From a bacterium (GTDB lineage: Bacteria; Planctomycetota; Planctomycetia; Kolteriales; Kolteriaceae), in assembly GCA_019753235.1 (NCBI GenBank), contig JAIELF010000059.1, forward strand, positions 1 to 35,558: 35,558 nt of DNA. The letters are read 5' to 3'. The notes under the pieces were generated by a model, which saw only the letters and a program-made list of their open reading frames with translations, searched no databases and had not been told where the DNA came from. Positions 7,599 through 16,144 of this stretch are shown here, one piece after another; position 1 is the stretch's first letter; each line of letters starts with the position of its first letter. The position numbers and the translations under genes are program-made.

Positions 7599-9023
7599 TC
7601 AAACCCGTGCCGGCCGAGCATCTCGATGGGCGGAGATGAGAGAGACCTCGTGAAAGTAATGAATCGCCATTTCAATCCCTCGATGGAAGTTAGGGAGATG
7701 GAGCTTTTCATCGGGCCCATGAGGCCGGTCGTCGGGCAACCCAAAACCGATCATCGTGACCGCCGCTCCTAGTGTCATGGTTATGTCATGAACGATCGGA
7801 AGGGAACCACCTGCCCGAAAATAGACGGCCGGATGACCAAACGCCGCCTGATAAGCTCGATCGGCCGCTTGCACGGCCGGATGCGAACGATCCACGAGCG
7901 CGGGGTACGAATGACCCGACTGTCGACAGGTGACGCGTACCGTTTCCGGTGCGATCTCCTTCACAAACGCTTCGACAAGAGCCGCGATTTTGACAGGGTC
8001 TTGTCGCGGAACCAAGCGAAAACTAATCTTCGCCGACGCGATCGACGGAATGAGAGATTTCTTACCTTCCCCGGTAAAGCCCCCCGGCATGCCGTGAATC
8101 TCGAACGTGGGGCGAATGCTGAGACGCTCGGCCGAGCTGAAGCCAGGCTCTCCGGCGACGGCGCGCACTCCCGTAAAGTGCTTAACCAGGTCGTCCGTTA
8201 CGGGCGAACGAGCCAACAATCGGCGCTCGTCATCGTCGGGAAGCTCCACTTCGTCGTAGAAGCCAGGAACTTGAATTCGCTGATCGGCGGATTGAAATCG
8301 AGCCAGCATTCGGACCAGCGCGTTGAAAGGGTTTTCAATGGCGCCGCCCGCCGTCCCAGAATGAAAATCGACGCTTGGTCCCTGAACATCAATCTGCAAA
8401 TAACAACTGCCGCGAACGGCGTAACAAATGGTCGGCTCGGTGTTCGAGAACATCGGTTGGTCGGCAATTACGACGGCATCGCAGGCCAACAAGTCTCGGT
8501 GCTCGATCAGCAATGCCGCCAAATGAGGACTCGATATTTCCTCCTCGCCTTCGATGAGAACCTTGATGTTGATCGGCAGGGATCCCGTCGACTTCAAGTA
8601 ACTTTCGATTCCAGAAAGCATCGCGAGGAATTGACCTTTATCGTCGGAAACACCACGAGCAAAGATGTCATCGCCGCGAGTCGTCGGCTCGAAAGGGTCG
8701 CTGGTCCACTGGTCGAGCGGATCGGTCGGTTGGACATCATAATGACCGTAGAGAAGAAGCGTGGCGGCACGGGGACCAGCCTCCATCCACTCGCCGAAGA
8801 CGACACTGAAGCCGGGGGTCGGAAGTCGCTTCACTTCCTGTAAGCCGATGTGACGAAGATGATTCTCCGTCCAATCGCCGGCCCGCTCGACATCCTCAGC
8901 ATGGAGTGACAAGGTGCTGACACTGGGGATGCGAAGGATTTCATGCAGCGAGCGGACGAAGTCCTCTTGGTGCTCTCGGGCGTACGCGATCGCTTGCTTC
9001 ACGGGATCAGAAGTGTCGCTCAT
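7599..9023 (-). CDS. M20 family metallopeptidase (dipeptidase / ArgE-DapE-like)
   Basis: 474-aa zinc-dependent hydrolase of the M20/M28 clan, of the carnosinase-like dipeptidase group. Metal and catalytic residues are visible: H94 and D96 in YGHYDVQP, D127/D128 in VSDDKGQ (bridging Asp), the EGEEEISS cluster (catalytic Glu and metal Glu at 160-162), an Asp in IADQPM and the terminal His in HLPNFH. The lid/dimerisation domain occupies roughly residues 210-370. There is no signal peptide, so it is cytoplasmic. It most likely cleaves small peptides or N-acyl amino acids; exact substrate unknown. It starts 24 bp after the ThDP enzyme gene ends, consistent with cotranscription. Only a weak ribosome-binding sequence precedes the ATG. 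Confidence 0.92.
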   Translation of the reverse strand: MSDTSDPVKQAIAYAREHQEDFVRSLHEILRIPSVSTLSLHAEDVERAGDWTENHLRHIGLQEVKRLPTPGFSVVFGEWMEAGPRAATLLLYGHYDVQPTDPLDQWTSDPFEPTTRGDDIFARGVSDDKGQFLAMLSGIESYLKSTGSLPINIKVLIEGEEEISSPHLAALLIEHRDLLACDAVVIADQPMFSNTEPTICYAVRGSCYLQIDVQGPSVDFHSGTAGGAIENPFNALVRMLARFQSADQRIQVPGFYDEVELPDDDERRLLARSPVTDDLVKHFTGVRAVAGEPGFSSAERLSIRPTFEIHGMPGGFTGEGKKSLIPSIASAKISFRLVPRQDPVKIAALVEAFVKEIAPETVRVTCRQSGHSYPALVDRSHPAVQAADRAYQAAFGHPAVYFRAGGSLPIVHDITMTLGAAVTMIGFGLPDDRPHGPDEKLHLPNFHRGIEMAIHYFHEVSLISAHRDARPARV

Positions 9024-9046
9024 GCTTTTAGCTCTTGGTCAGTGGT

Positions 9047-10717
9047 TTACTCGATGGGCCAGGGCATGCCCGTCACCAGCAGGCTTCGCTGGTTCGGATC
9101 TGTCAGGACGTTGATGATGGAGGGCTTCTTCGCATCTAGGCATCGACGCAGCGCGGGACCAAGCTCGTCAGCGGTCTTCACCAACTCGCCGTGCCCGCCG
9201 AGCGCTCGAGCCAATTCGTCGTAACGCGTCGCCGAGAGATTTGTTCCTACAACGCGTTCGTTTCCGTACCGACGACGTTGCCCATCCCGGACTTCACCCC
9301 AGCCGGCATCGTTGGCAATCACGACAACAATCGGCAGCCCGTGCCGAACGGCGGTATCGAATTCAATTCCCGATAGACCAAAGGAACCATCCCCCATCAG
9401 CGCCACTACCGGACGATCGGGCTCCGCCAAGCGGGATGCGGCCGCGAACGAGACACCCACGCCCAGGTGCCCGGTGCTCCCAACCCAGACGATTCCACCG
9501 GGAGTGAAGGCGTCGGTGTATTGCAAACCGAACGCGGCAATGTAACCTCCGTCGACGACCAGCCGGGCCTGTCGGGGAAGTTCCGCCGCGAGCGCTTGCA
9601 CGAGTTGGATCGAGTGGAGGGGCTGATCGGCCGACCGCTCAGCCAAGCCATACTGCTGAAACATGCCCGCCCGCATGGCGGCGGTGGTTCCTTTGTGTTT
9701 CGCTCGCCAGGCGTCGGCGACCCCCTTCGATTTTTGCTTTTGTGCGATGGCGATCATCTGCGAAAGGACCGCTTTGGCGTCGCCGTGAATACCGATGTCC
9801 GCAGCGCGGTTTTTACCAATTTTCTCCGCAGCGATGTCGATTTGAATGGCCTTGGCCGATGGGTCAAACAACGGTGGTCGACCGAAACCAATCGTCCAGT
9901 CGAGCCTTGTTCCAACGATCAGATAGACATCAGCACCCGCTGCCGAGGTCGGTAGAAAACCCGCACCAAGAGGATCATCTTCCGCGATGATTCCGCGTGC
10001 CATGTTTCGGCACATGACCGGGATGCCGAGCATCGTTGACAGTGCGCGGAGCTCTTCTTCGGCATGGCTCCACCAAACGCCGCTACCCGCCACGATGAGA
10101 GGACGCTGCGCGCTTGTCAGCAGTTCAATCGCCTGCTCCACCAGCGCGGGGTCTCCGTGAGCGCGGGCTTGTGTCCGATAGTTCTTAGGGATCGGCGCGA
10201 GATCCTCGTCGATCTTGCCTCGAATGATTTCGAGAGGAGCGTCGAGAAAAACAGGGCCCGGCCGACCGGTCGTGGCTTCGCGCACGGCCATAGAGGCGTA
10301 CTCGGGAAGTCGCTTCATGTCGAAACAGGTTCGTCGCCATTTCGTGATCGGTCGAACCAGTTCGAGTTGATCGATCGCCTGCATGACGCCGATATCTCGA
10401 CCAATCATGGAACCTTGTCCCGTCAGAACGATGATGGGGACTTGCGATTCAAAGGCAACTTGGATGCCGGGGAAGGCATTGACCAATCCAGGGGCACCAT
10501 CGATCGCCACGACGGCGGGTTGCCGAGTGTATCGGGTCATGGCGTCGGCCATGTGGGCGGCCTGTTGTTCATGGCGTACATCGGTGACCTGGATACCAAG
10601 ATCCTGGCAAGCGTCGACGATCTCAAAATTATGGCCACCGACGATGGTGAAGAGATGAGTGACGCCTGCTTCACTCAGCGTCTTCATGATCAAGTAACCG
10701 CCGTTCACGTCTGCCAT
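9047..10717 (-). CDS. Thiamine diphosphate-dependent enzyme (acetolactate synthase / 2-hydroxyacyl-CoA lyase-like)
   Basis: 556-aa ThDP enzyme with the three domains of the acetolactate synthase/oxalyl-CoA decarboxylase superfamily. The N-terminal PYR domain carries the catalytic Glu E50 in VRHEQQAAHMADA. A central domain covers roughly 190-330. The C-terminal PP domain has the ThDP/Mg motif GDGSFGLSGIEFDTA ending in the metal-binding IANDAGWG. True acetolactate synthases usually have a small regulatory subunit next door; none is here. The N-terminal GGHNFEIVDA differs from classical IlvB, so a lyase or decarboxylase of unknown substrate is as likely. The ATG at 10717 is preceded by GAGG at 7-nt spacing. 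It lies downstream of an SDR dehydrogenase and a GPH symporter, which suggests a catabolic operon. Confidence 0.88.
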   Translation of the reverse strand: MADVNGGYLIMKTLSEAGVTHLFTIVGGHNFEIVDACQDLGIQVTDVRHEQQAAHMADAMTRYTRQPAVVAIDGAPGLVNAFPGIQVAFESQVPIIVLTGQGSMIGRDIGVMQAIDQLELVRPITKWRRTCFDMKRLPEYASMAVREATTGRPGPVFLDAPLEIIRGKIDEDLAPIPKNYRTQARAHGDPALVEQAIELLTSAQRPLIVAGSGVWWSHAEEELRALSTMLGIPVMCRNMARGIIAEDDPLGAGFLPTSAAGADVYLIVGTRLDWTIGFGRPPLFDPSAKAIQIDIAAEKIGKNRAADIGIHGDAKAVLSQMIAIAQKQKSKGVADAWRAKHKGTTAAMRAGMFQQYGLAERSADQPLHSIQLVQALAAELPRQARLVVDGGYIAAFGLQYTDAFTPGGIVWVGSTGHLGVGVSFAAASRLAEPDRPVVALMGDGSFGLSGIEFDTAVRHGLPIVVVIANDAGWGEVRDGQRRRYGNERVVGTNLSATRYDELARALGGHGELVKTADELGPALRRCLDAKKPSIINVLTDPNQRSLLVTGMPWPIE

Positions 10718-10820
10718 GATGTTCCTCGTCCAATTTGTTTTGATGCTTCATCGATCTTCGACGAAGCACGTCCATCTTTTCGTCGAATATCTGTCGACAC
10801 CATCCGCTTGCCGTGTTTTC

Positions 10821-11672
10821 TCAATGCGTCGTGGGGAGGAGATGTTCTCGGATCATTCGAATAAAGTCGGCGTCAGGCATCTGATGACGGGCATGAATCA
10901 CGTGCAAACGGTCCTCGGGGCCGACAGGAAGCCTTAAGGGTGGCTCGGGCAAGTTTGCCGCTTCCATGATGGCGTCGATCACCATTTGCGGGTTTTGAGC
11001 CTGTTCCAATCCCGCTTTGGCGAGCTTCATCATCCCTTCGACCATGCCGCGGTAGGGACTGTGGGAAAAGGAGCGTCGTTCGGCATCGGCAATCGCGTTT
11101 CGGGGCATGGCGGTGGCGTACATGCCACATGGTTCGATGATTGAAACAAAAATCCCCAGCGGAGCCAACTCGTGCGCGAGAGATTCAGAGAACCCTTCGA
11201 TGGCGAACTTTGACGCGCAGTATGCCGTTTGTAACGGCTGTCCGAAGAGCCCGCTATCGGAAGAGATGTTGATGATTCGGCCGCGGGCCTTCTCTCGCAT
11301 GAAAGGGAGAACAGCGCGGGTGACGGCCATGGTCCCCAGCGCGTTCACTTCCATCACCTTGCGGATTTGTGGCCAATCGTTCTCTTCGTAAGGGCCCCCC
11401 AAACCAATCCCCGCATTGTTGACCAAGACATCGATCTCGCCGAAATGCGACAGAGTCGCTTGCACCGCGTGATCGATACTCTCCCAATCGGTCACATCCA
11501 TGTCACACTTAAAGAGGAGGGAAGGGTCGCTGGTCTTCAATGAGGAAAGCATGTCGATGCGGAGATCAGTGGCGGCAACCTGGTCGCCAATATCAAGGAC
11601 GGCCTGGGCCAGTAAGGAACCGAACCCCGAACCACATCCGGTCAATAGCCAAGACTTTTTTCCATTGGACAT
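10821..11672 (-). CDS. Short-chain dehydrogenase/reductase (SDR family)
   Basis: 283-aa classical SDR using NAD(P)(H). Seen: the nucleotide-binding TGCGSGFG near residues 11-18, the NNAG motif, the catalytic Ser in IINISSDSG and the catalytic YxxxK in AYCASK. The basic/acidic discriminator after beta-2 is ATDLRID, where the Asp suggests NAD preference, although this is only a tendency. The C-terminal half (LPVGPEDRLHVI) resembles the larger SDRs that act on hydrophobic alcohols or ketones. GGGGGAG lies about 7 nt before the ATG. The gene follows the sugar symporter and precedes the ThDP enzyme, so it probably oxidises or reduces an intermediate in the same pathway; substrate unknown. Confidence 0.9.
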   Translation of the reverse strand: MSNGKKSWLLTGCGSGFGSLLAQAVLDIGDQVAATDLRIDMLSSLKTSDPSLLFKCDMDVTDWESIDHAVQATLSHFGEIDVLVNNAGIGLGGPYEENDWPQIRKVMEVNALGTMAVTRAVLPFMREKARGRIINISSDSGLFGQPLQTAYCASKFAIEGFSESLAHELAPLGIFVSIIEPCGMYATAMPRNAIADAERRSFSHSPYRGMVEGMMKLAKAGLEQAQNPQMVIDAIMEAANLPEPPLRLPVGPEDRLHVIHARHQMPDADFIRMIREHLLPTTH

Positions 11673-11795
11673 GTTTTTTGCTCCCCCAGCGAAAAAGCAC
11701 GGCGAAACTCTATTCGGAACTCTTTCTGGAACGGCTCGGCGGTAAGGTGTCCGCCGGTCGAAGCCATGTTTCCCGCGCCCTCAGTATTGGATGTT

Positions 11796-13187
11796 CTATC
11801 CCTCTTGCTTGCTGGCGTCTGCCGAGAGGGGCAAGGGGAGTAGCATTAAGAGCAGGGCCCCGATGATGGAGACGATTGCCGGGACTCCACCCATCAGGAA
11901 GCGAATACCGAGGACCGAGGCATCGGGCTGTGCGGGATCGGGTAGGGCAGTGGAAGGAGTAATAAAACCTGTGGTTGTCATGATGACCCCGAAAAGGATC
12001 GAGTGAAAGGTGACTGCCAATTTCACTGCAGCACCATTGATGCCGTAAAATACTCCCGCGCGCCTTTTGCCTGCTTGATGGGCGTCGTGGTCGATGATTT
12101 CGGAGATGAGCATATGCGGATGCATCATCAAACCAGCCAATCCGGGCGCGATCAAGCAGGTGCCGAGCAACGCCACCGGATAATCGGTTGCGAGCATCAT
12201 GAGAATCGTGCCTGGAATAAAGCTCAGGAACGATGCCATCCACGAGATCCGCGAACCTAGTCTTGGCGTGATCACCGACCAGAGCAGTAAGCTTGGAATC
12301 ACGAGTAAGAATGGAATCCCTAACAGGAGCCCCTCCAGAACTTTGGCATCGAGCGTCGCGCCGAAGATGGGTATGGGATCAATTCGGATCGCGTATTTGC
12401 AGTAGTAAGGAAGCATGGCGACAGGAACGGTAAAGATCATTTCTTTGCAGATGTTGGCCCCCAGATGAAACCGGAAAGGAATGTTCGCCAAAGCGGTCTT
12501 CATCGAGCTAATCACGCCTGGTTCGACGGGATGATTCATGTGGTCTGGGTCTTCCTGACATCCCAAGACCGAGATCAAATAGGCGACGGCCGTGGCCGCT
12601 CCGAAGACAGCCCCCATGCCGGTATAACCAATTTGCTTAATTAACTCTGGCATCAGTGAGATAGCGAGGATGAGGGCCAACACCCCCATTCCTTCTCGCC
12701 AGGCGCCGAGTTTGGCCCGCTCGCGAGCGGATGTCGTCATCTCGGTGTAGAGAGAGTTGTACGCCATGATGACGAGCGTATAGATCGCATCGAAGATGAA
12801 CAAGGCAGCGAACAAATAGAGGGAGAGCAGTAACGCCGTCCCCATCGAAAAGCCATCATCCCCTGGATCGGCAGTGGCCGACTGCTTAAGGCGGATCGAT
12901 TCAGGGGGTGTCCAAAGGAGCAGAAACGACAGTCCGAGCGGAATCGCACCGAGCAGGATGAAAGGAACTCTTCGGCCCCAACGAGTTCGAGTTCGATCGG
13001 TGACTTGTCCCATGAGCGGATCATTGATGGCGTTCCAGATGCCGAAGATTCCCCAGACGACGCTGGTGAAGGCGGCCGGCAGCCCCGCTTCGACGTTATA
13101 AAAAAAGACGATTCGGTTGCGGGCTTGTTCGCACAGCGTATTGGCGAAACTTCCCATCGAGTAGGCAAGACGCCGACCTATTGCCAT
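11796..13187 (-). CDS. MFS transporter of the glycoside-pentoside-hexuronide:cation symporter (GPH) type
   Basis: 463-aa inner-membrane protein with about twelve hydrophobic segments. The N-terminus has the GPH/MelB signature: YNVEAGLPAAFTSVVWG, then INDPLMGQVTDRTRTRWGRR, which carries the conserved Asp-Pro and the cytoplasmic loop D-R-T. Members import sugars or uronic acids with Na+ or H+. The protein is probably the uptake component of the following SDR-ThDP-peptidase genes on the same strand (124 bp to the next gene). The ATG at 13187 faces a divergent flavoprotein gene across a 76-bp gap that contains an inverted repeat. The substrate cannot be deduced. Confidence 0.9.
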   Translation of the reverse strand: MAIGRRLAYSMGSFANTLCEQARNRIVFFYNVEAGLPAAFTSVVWGIFGIWNAINDPLMGQVTDRTRTRWGRRVPFILLGAIPLGLSFLLLWTPPESIRLKQSATADPGDDGFSMGTALLLSLYLFAALFIFDAIYTLVIMAYNSLYTEMTTSARERAKLGAWREGMGVLALILAISLMPELIKQIGYTGMGAVFGAATAVAYLISVLGCQEDPDHMNHPVEPGVISSMKTALANIPFRFHLGANICKEMIFTVPVAMLPYYCKYAIRIDPIPIFGATLDAKVLEGLLLGIPFLLVIPSLLLWSVITPRLGSRISWMASFLSFIPGTILMMLATDYPVALLGTCLIAPGLAGLMMHPHMLISEIIDHDAHQAGKRRAGVFYGINGAAVKLAVTFHSILFGVIMTTTGFITPSTALPDPAQPDASVLGIRFLMGGVPAIVSIIGALLLMLLPLPLSADASKQEG

Positions 13188-13228
13188 GAGGCAACCGCAC
13201 TCCGAAGTGACTTCGATCTTTCGATAAA

Positions 13229-13248
13229 GTGATCCTGGGCCCGATCAC
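13229..13248. promoter_or_regulatory. Inverted repeat in divergent promoter region
   Basis: GTGATC (13229-13234) and GATCAC (13243-13248) are perfect inverted arms separated by 8 bp, inside the 76-bp gap between the divergently transcribed GPH symporter and PNPOx-like genes. Position and symmetry fit an operator or a short hairpin in the leader of the + gene. Function is unproven. Confidence 0.3.
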
Positions 13249-13263
13249 GCAAGGACCAACTTA

Positions 13264-13857
13264 ATGTTTCCGTCGACCGATCTCCAAGGACTCTGGGAGA
13301 ATATCTGGCACGAACTGACGTCGGCTGTTCGCGATCGACAACATCCTTTTCGTCTGCCGGCGGTCGCGACGGTTTCTCCGGAGGGGGAGCCTGCCGTCCG
13401 AACGGTTGTCCTTCGGCACGTCCATTCCGAACAGCGCCGGGTCGATTTCTATACCGACGCTCGCTCGCCGAAGGTGAAGCATCTGCAGCATCAACCACGC
13501 GCAAGCTGGCACTTTTGGGATCCGTCTCGGCAAGTGCAAATTCGTCTGATGACCCAAGTGACCTTACACCGCGATGGGGATGCCATCGCGCGCCAGCGGT
13601 GGGAGAATTGTCCCATGGCCAGTCGCTTGGCCTATGCGAAAGAGATCCCTCCAGGCCAGCGGATGAAAGACTCGACCGAGGATCGATTGCCGAGTTTGGA
13701 CGATCACCCAGGCGAGCAAAAGGGTCAGGAAAACTTTGTGGTGGTGATGGGAAGCGTCGATCAGATCGACTTTTACGAGATTATGGGTCATCGGCATCGC
13801 CGGGCTCAGTGGAGCATGACGCGGGCCGGTATTCATGGTGAATGGATCGCTTGGTAA
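13264..13857 (+). CDS. Pyridoxamine 5'-phosphate oxidase-family flavoprotein (Alr4036-like)
   Basis: 197-aa split-barrel FMN-binding protein. The segment AVRTVVLRHV followed by DFYTDARSPKVKHL matches the FMN-phosphate-binding region of PNPOx proteins (RTVVLR and the T-D-x-R-S-x-K pattern), and RASWHFWDPSRQVQIR is the next conserved strand. The catalytic Arg/His set of true PdxH near the C-terminus is not clearly recognisable, and the protein is shorter than PdxH, so it is better called PNPOx-like than pyridoxal phosphate synthase. Substrate unknown. AAGGA lies about 8 nt before the ATG. Divergent from the GPH symporter gene and followed 121 bp later by the Minf_1886-family gene. Confidence 0.85.
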   Translation: MFPSTDLQGLWENIWHELTSAVRDRQHPFRLPAVATVSPEGEPAVRTVVLRHVHSEQRRVDFYTDARSPKVKHLQHQPRASWHFWDPSRQVQIRLMTQVTLHRDGDAIARQRWENCPMASRLAYAKEIPPGQRMKDSTEDRLPSLDDHPGEQKGQENFVVVMGSVDQIDFYEIMGHRHRRAQWSMTRAGIHGEWIAW

Positions 13858-13978
13858 GAAGCGGGTCGGTCTGATTCGGTTGCTCGTGCTCGCCGAAGTG
13901 TTAAACTCACGGGGAAGTCTTTCCAGGATGGATTGACCGATCTGGGTTTTGGCTTGGTAACAGGATGGGAGTCGCGAG

Positions 13979-14392
13979 GTGAGTTCCTCTCGAACCGATT
14001 TGATTGAAATCGCGATGGCCGACCCCCGTTACGCGGTCGAGGCCTACGAATTTCTTTGCCAGGCGCTGGCCTACACGCAGCAGGTTCTTTCGACGCCGCC
14101 TCGTCCCGAAGACGACGAGGCCGGCCAGATTCACCATGTCACCGGCCAACAGCTTTGTCAGGGGATTCGTCAGCTTTCGCTTGAGCAATTTGGTCTGATG
14201 GCACCGGTCGTCTTTCAGTGCTGGGGAGTTCAAGGCAGCATCGATTTTGGCAAGATGGTCTATCATCTCATCGATTCGGGTCTTTGGCACCGGTCCGAGA
14301 ACGATTCCCTCGACGACTTTGTCGGTTGTTTCCATCTCGAGAAGGATTTTCTGCCCGACCACGTCGACTGGTCGACGGAGAGTTCGGCATGA
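13979..14392 (+). CDS. Minf_1886-family conserved protein
   Basis: 137-aa soluble protein of the Minf_1886 family, common in Planctomycetota and Verrucomicrobiota and without assigned function. The family pattern is visible: DPRYAVEAYEFLCQAL near residue 15, HHVTGQQLCQGIRQL in the middle, then QFGLMAPVVFQCWGV, DFGKMVYHLIDSGL and the acidic C-terminal DDFVGCFHLEKDFL. The start is GTG at 13979, preceded by GGGAG at about 7 nt. An ATG at 14014 would delete part of the conserved N-terminus. The stop overlaps the start of the next small gene (ATGA), indicating translational coupling. Confidence 0.85.
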   Translation: MSSSRTDLIEIAMADPRYAVEAYEFLCQALAYTQQVLSTPPRPEDDEAGQIHHVTGQQLCQGIRQLSLEQFGLMAPVVFQCWGVQGSIDFGKMVYHLIDSGLWHRSENDSLDDFVGCFHLEKDFLPDHVDWSTESSA

Positions 14393-14559
14393 CGCAGCGA
14401 AGCAAAACCAACTCCGCCGGGCTCGATAGCAACCCACGACGGGAGTATTGGTACTCGATGCTGAGTCTCTTTCCGTTTGCGTTCTTCCCGATTCTGACGA
14501 TCCTTGCGGTCCTTTCTGGGCTGATCGTTCCCTACTTCAGTGCTAGCGTCATTCCTTAA
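14389..14559 (+). CDS. Small single-pass membrane protein (56 aa)
   Basis: Too short for routine gene finding but well supported by context: its ATG overlaps the TGA of the Minf_1886-family gene (ATGA at 14389-14392). The protein has a polar basic N-terminus of about 22 residues (NSAGLDSNPRREYWYS), then one hydrophobic stretch LFPFAFFPILTILAVLSGLI, and ends almost at once after it. This predicts one membrane helix with the positive end in the cytoplasm. I do not recognise a family. It may anchor or partner the Minf_1886 protein, by inference from overlap only. Confidence 0.65.
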   Translation: MTQRSKTNSAGLDSNPRREYWYSMLSLFPFAFFPILTILAVLSGLIVPYFSASVIP

Positions 14560-15250
14560 CGCGATGCCTCTCCGAGCCCTACCGTCGTTTGCACGAATGC
14601 GCGTTTGGAGGAGCATTTTTGTGACTCACCTCCGTTTTCTTGGCGAGGCAATATCCACGGCAGAACGAGACTGGCGTTAATGTGCTCACTTCTCTGATAA
14701 ATTGACACAAATCTATTGTCAGTCGATGCTTGCAGAAAATGACCTCCAGAGGCTTCGTCGGTGAGGCGTGGCCAAGAGAGGTAAGGACGTGGAAAACGAC
14801 CCACTTTTCTTCGAAAGGCCGATCACATTTCGGCACGTCCCGAAGCGTCGTTTCGTGGGGGGGATCTTTGAGGGGGCCTGCAGATGGAAGAGACGCGAAT
14901 CTGTCGAAAAATGCGAAAGGTTTGTGAAGGGGATCAACCTGGCCTGCCGATGAACGAGGACGGTGTCGACTGTCTGGCCCTAGGGGCATGCTACCTGGGG
15001 GTGTCTAAGAAACATCCTCAGCTACTCTTGCAAAGCAGACAGTGATCTTGCGATGATCCCCCTCGCGTGCTATCCGGGCACGTGGATGCAGTTTTCACTC
15101 TAGAAGTAACGCACCCATCCACGGACTTGTCGCTGGAATCGGGGTTCCAGTCTGACGGAGAGCTCGGAAAACAGATTGGGCGGACACCCGGCGTCACGGA
15201 TGACGACGATGCGGCAGCATGCCGCGTCCGGGTCCACGGAAGGAGCGTTC
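14560..15250. other. Intergenic region of about 690 bp without a supported gene
   Basis: Both strands carry short open frames (for example 14579-14989 on the minus strand) but none has a family resemblance or a good start. Visible structure: TGACA/TGTCA arms with a 9-bp spacer around 14703-14721, the hairpin CTGGAA/TTCCAG at 15133-15138/15145-15150, and GCGGCA/TGCCGC at 15211-15216/15220-15225 just upstream of rimI. The last two could shape the rimI leader. No confident promoter was found. Confidence 0.5.
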
Positions 15251-15775
15251 ATGAACACCGGCACTGCCGAGAAGCAGTTCCAGCGGGTACATATTCGTTG
15301 GATGATTCGCCGCGATATGCCCGAAGTACTGCAGATCGAACAAGAGAGCCACGATTACCCGTGGACCGAGGAAGACTTCCTCCACTGCTTGCGACAGCGG
15401 AACTGTATCGGCATGGTGGCCGAGCTCAGCGAGCAAGTGGTCGGTTTTATGATCTACGAACTGCATAAGTCGAAGTTGCACATCCTTAACTTCGCGGTTC
15501 ATCCGGGACAGCGCCGCAAAAAGGTCGGCAACCAGATGATCCAGAAGTTGGTGAGCAAACTCTCGAGCCATCGCCGAACTTGCATCACCCTCGAAGTTCG
15601 CGAGACCAGCCTCGAATCCCAACTCTTTTTCCGCCATGTGGGATTCTCGGCCATGAGCGTCATGCGTGAGCATTTCCCGGATACCGGAGAAGATGCTTAC
15701 CTGATGCAGTACCGCTTCCCGGTTCCCGAAGGGAGCCAATCGTCGGTCGACTCGGTTGCTCAGATAGAAGAGTAA
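15251..15775 (+). CDS. rimI: GNAT acetyltransferase, probable ribosomal-protein-alanine N-acetyltransferase RimI
   Basis: 174-aa GCN5-related N-acetyltransferase. The N-terminus IRWMIRRDMPEVLQIEQES and PWTEEDFLHCLRQRN are typical of RimI, which acetylates the N-terminal Ala of ribosomal protein S18. The acetyl-CoA site is seen as VHPGQRRKKVGNQMI (R/Q-x-x-G-x-G/A type loop with the second Gly replaced by Asn). The ETSLESQLFFRHVGF segment is the conserved C-terminal motif. ATG 15251 has an excellent ribosome-binding site GGAAGGAG at 5-nt spacing; an upstream in-frame start at 15176 is unlikely. The start lies after a hairpin-bearing leader. Specificity for S18 is inferred from resemblance only. 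Confidence 0.82.
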   Translation: MNTGTAEKQFQRVHIRWMIRRDMPEVLQIEQESHDYPWTEEDFLHCLRQRNCIGMVAELSEQVVGFMIYELHKSKLHILNFAVHPGQRRKKVGNQMIQKLVSKLSSHRRTCITLEVRETSLESQLFFRHVGFSAMSVMREHFPDTGEDAYLMQYRFPVPEGSQSSVDSVAQIEE

Positions 15776-15807
15776 ACTCGGTTGGCGATGCCCATGACGA
15801 ATACCCT

Positions 15808-15834
15808 GGGGAGGTTCGCCTCCCCTTTCTTTTT
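15808..15834 (+). terminator. Rho-independent terminator after rimI
   Basis: Perfect 7-bp stem GGGGAGG (15808-15814) and CCTCCCC (15819-15825) closed by a TTCG tetraloop, followed at once by a pyrimidine tract TTTCTTTTT. It sits 33 bp after the rimI stop and is the most convincing terminator in the window. Confidence 0.9.
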
Positions 15835-15904
15835 CTCTCGTGGGAAGAAAACTTCCTCAGACCCTCGTCTTGGACTCGGCGTTGTCGGCCGTTAGGATGA
15901 CAGT

Positions 15905-16144
15905 ATGTGGGAGACAATGCTTTTAAGCACGGTGATCTTTCTGGTCTGTGCCGTTGGCATGGGGATCGGAATGATCTTTAGCAATCGAACAAAATCGATG
16001 CAGCGCGGGACATGCGGCGGGACTCCTCTCGAAGTCGACGGCATCAAAATGACGTGCTCGACATGCCCCAATCGCGATCAGCCCGGCCACCGGGTCGGCC
16101 CGTCTAAATGTGCAAATCCGTCCGCAAGCACCTTCGAAAACTAG
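15905..16144 (+). CDS. NqrM-like small membrane protein (Na+-NQR maturation family)
   Basis: 79-aa protein with one N-terminal membrane helix (about residues 5-25) and a cytoplasmic Cys-containing tail: TCGGTPLEVDGIKMTCSTC gives C37, C51 and C54, with C69 further on. The order helix, short basic linker, G-x-CGG, then a paired Cys motif matches NqrM, a factor needed to insert the iron centre between NqrD and NqrE in the Na+-pumping NADH:quinone oxidoreductase. Spacing differs from the proteobacterial form, so this is a divergent member. It converges on apbE, whose product flavinylates NqrB and NqrC, supporting the call. No nqr structural genes are in the window. Confidence 0.68.
   Translation: MWETMLLSTVIFLVCAVGMGIGMIFSNRTKSMQRGTCGGTPLEVDGIKMTCSTCPNRDQPGHRVGPSKCANPSASTFEN

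Noticed and set aside
7788..8843. Open + frame of 351 codons antisense to the M20 peptidase gene
   Set aside because: Arg/His-rich, no family resemblance; the opposite strand has a full peptidase with all active-site residues.
10064..10864. Open + frame of 266 codons antisense to the ThDP enzyme gene
   Set aside because: It mirrors the codon structure of the real minus-strand gene and has no recognisable motif.
14579..14989. Minus-strand open frame of 136 codons in the gap before rimI
   Set aside because: No recognisable motif, irregular composition and no plausible start signal.
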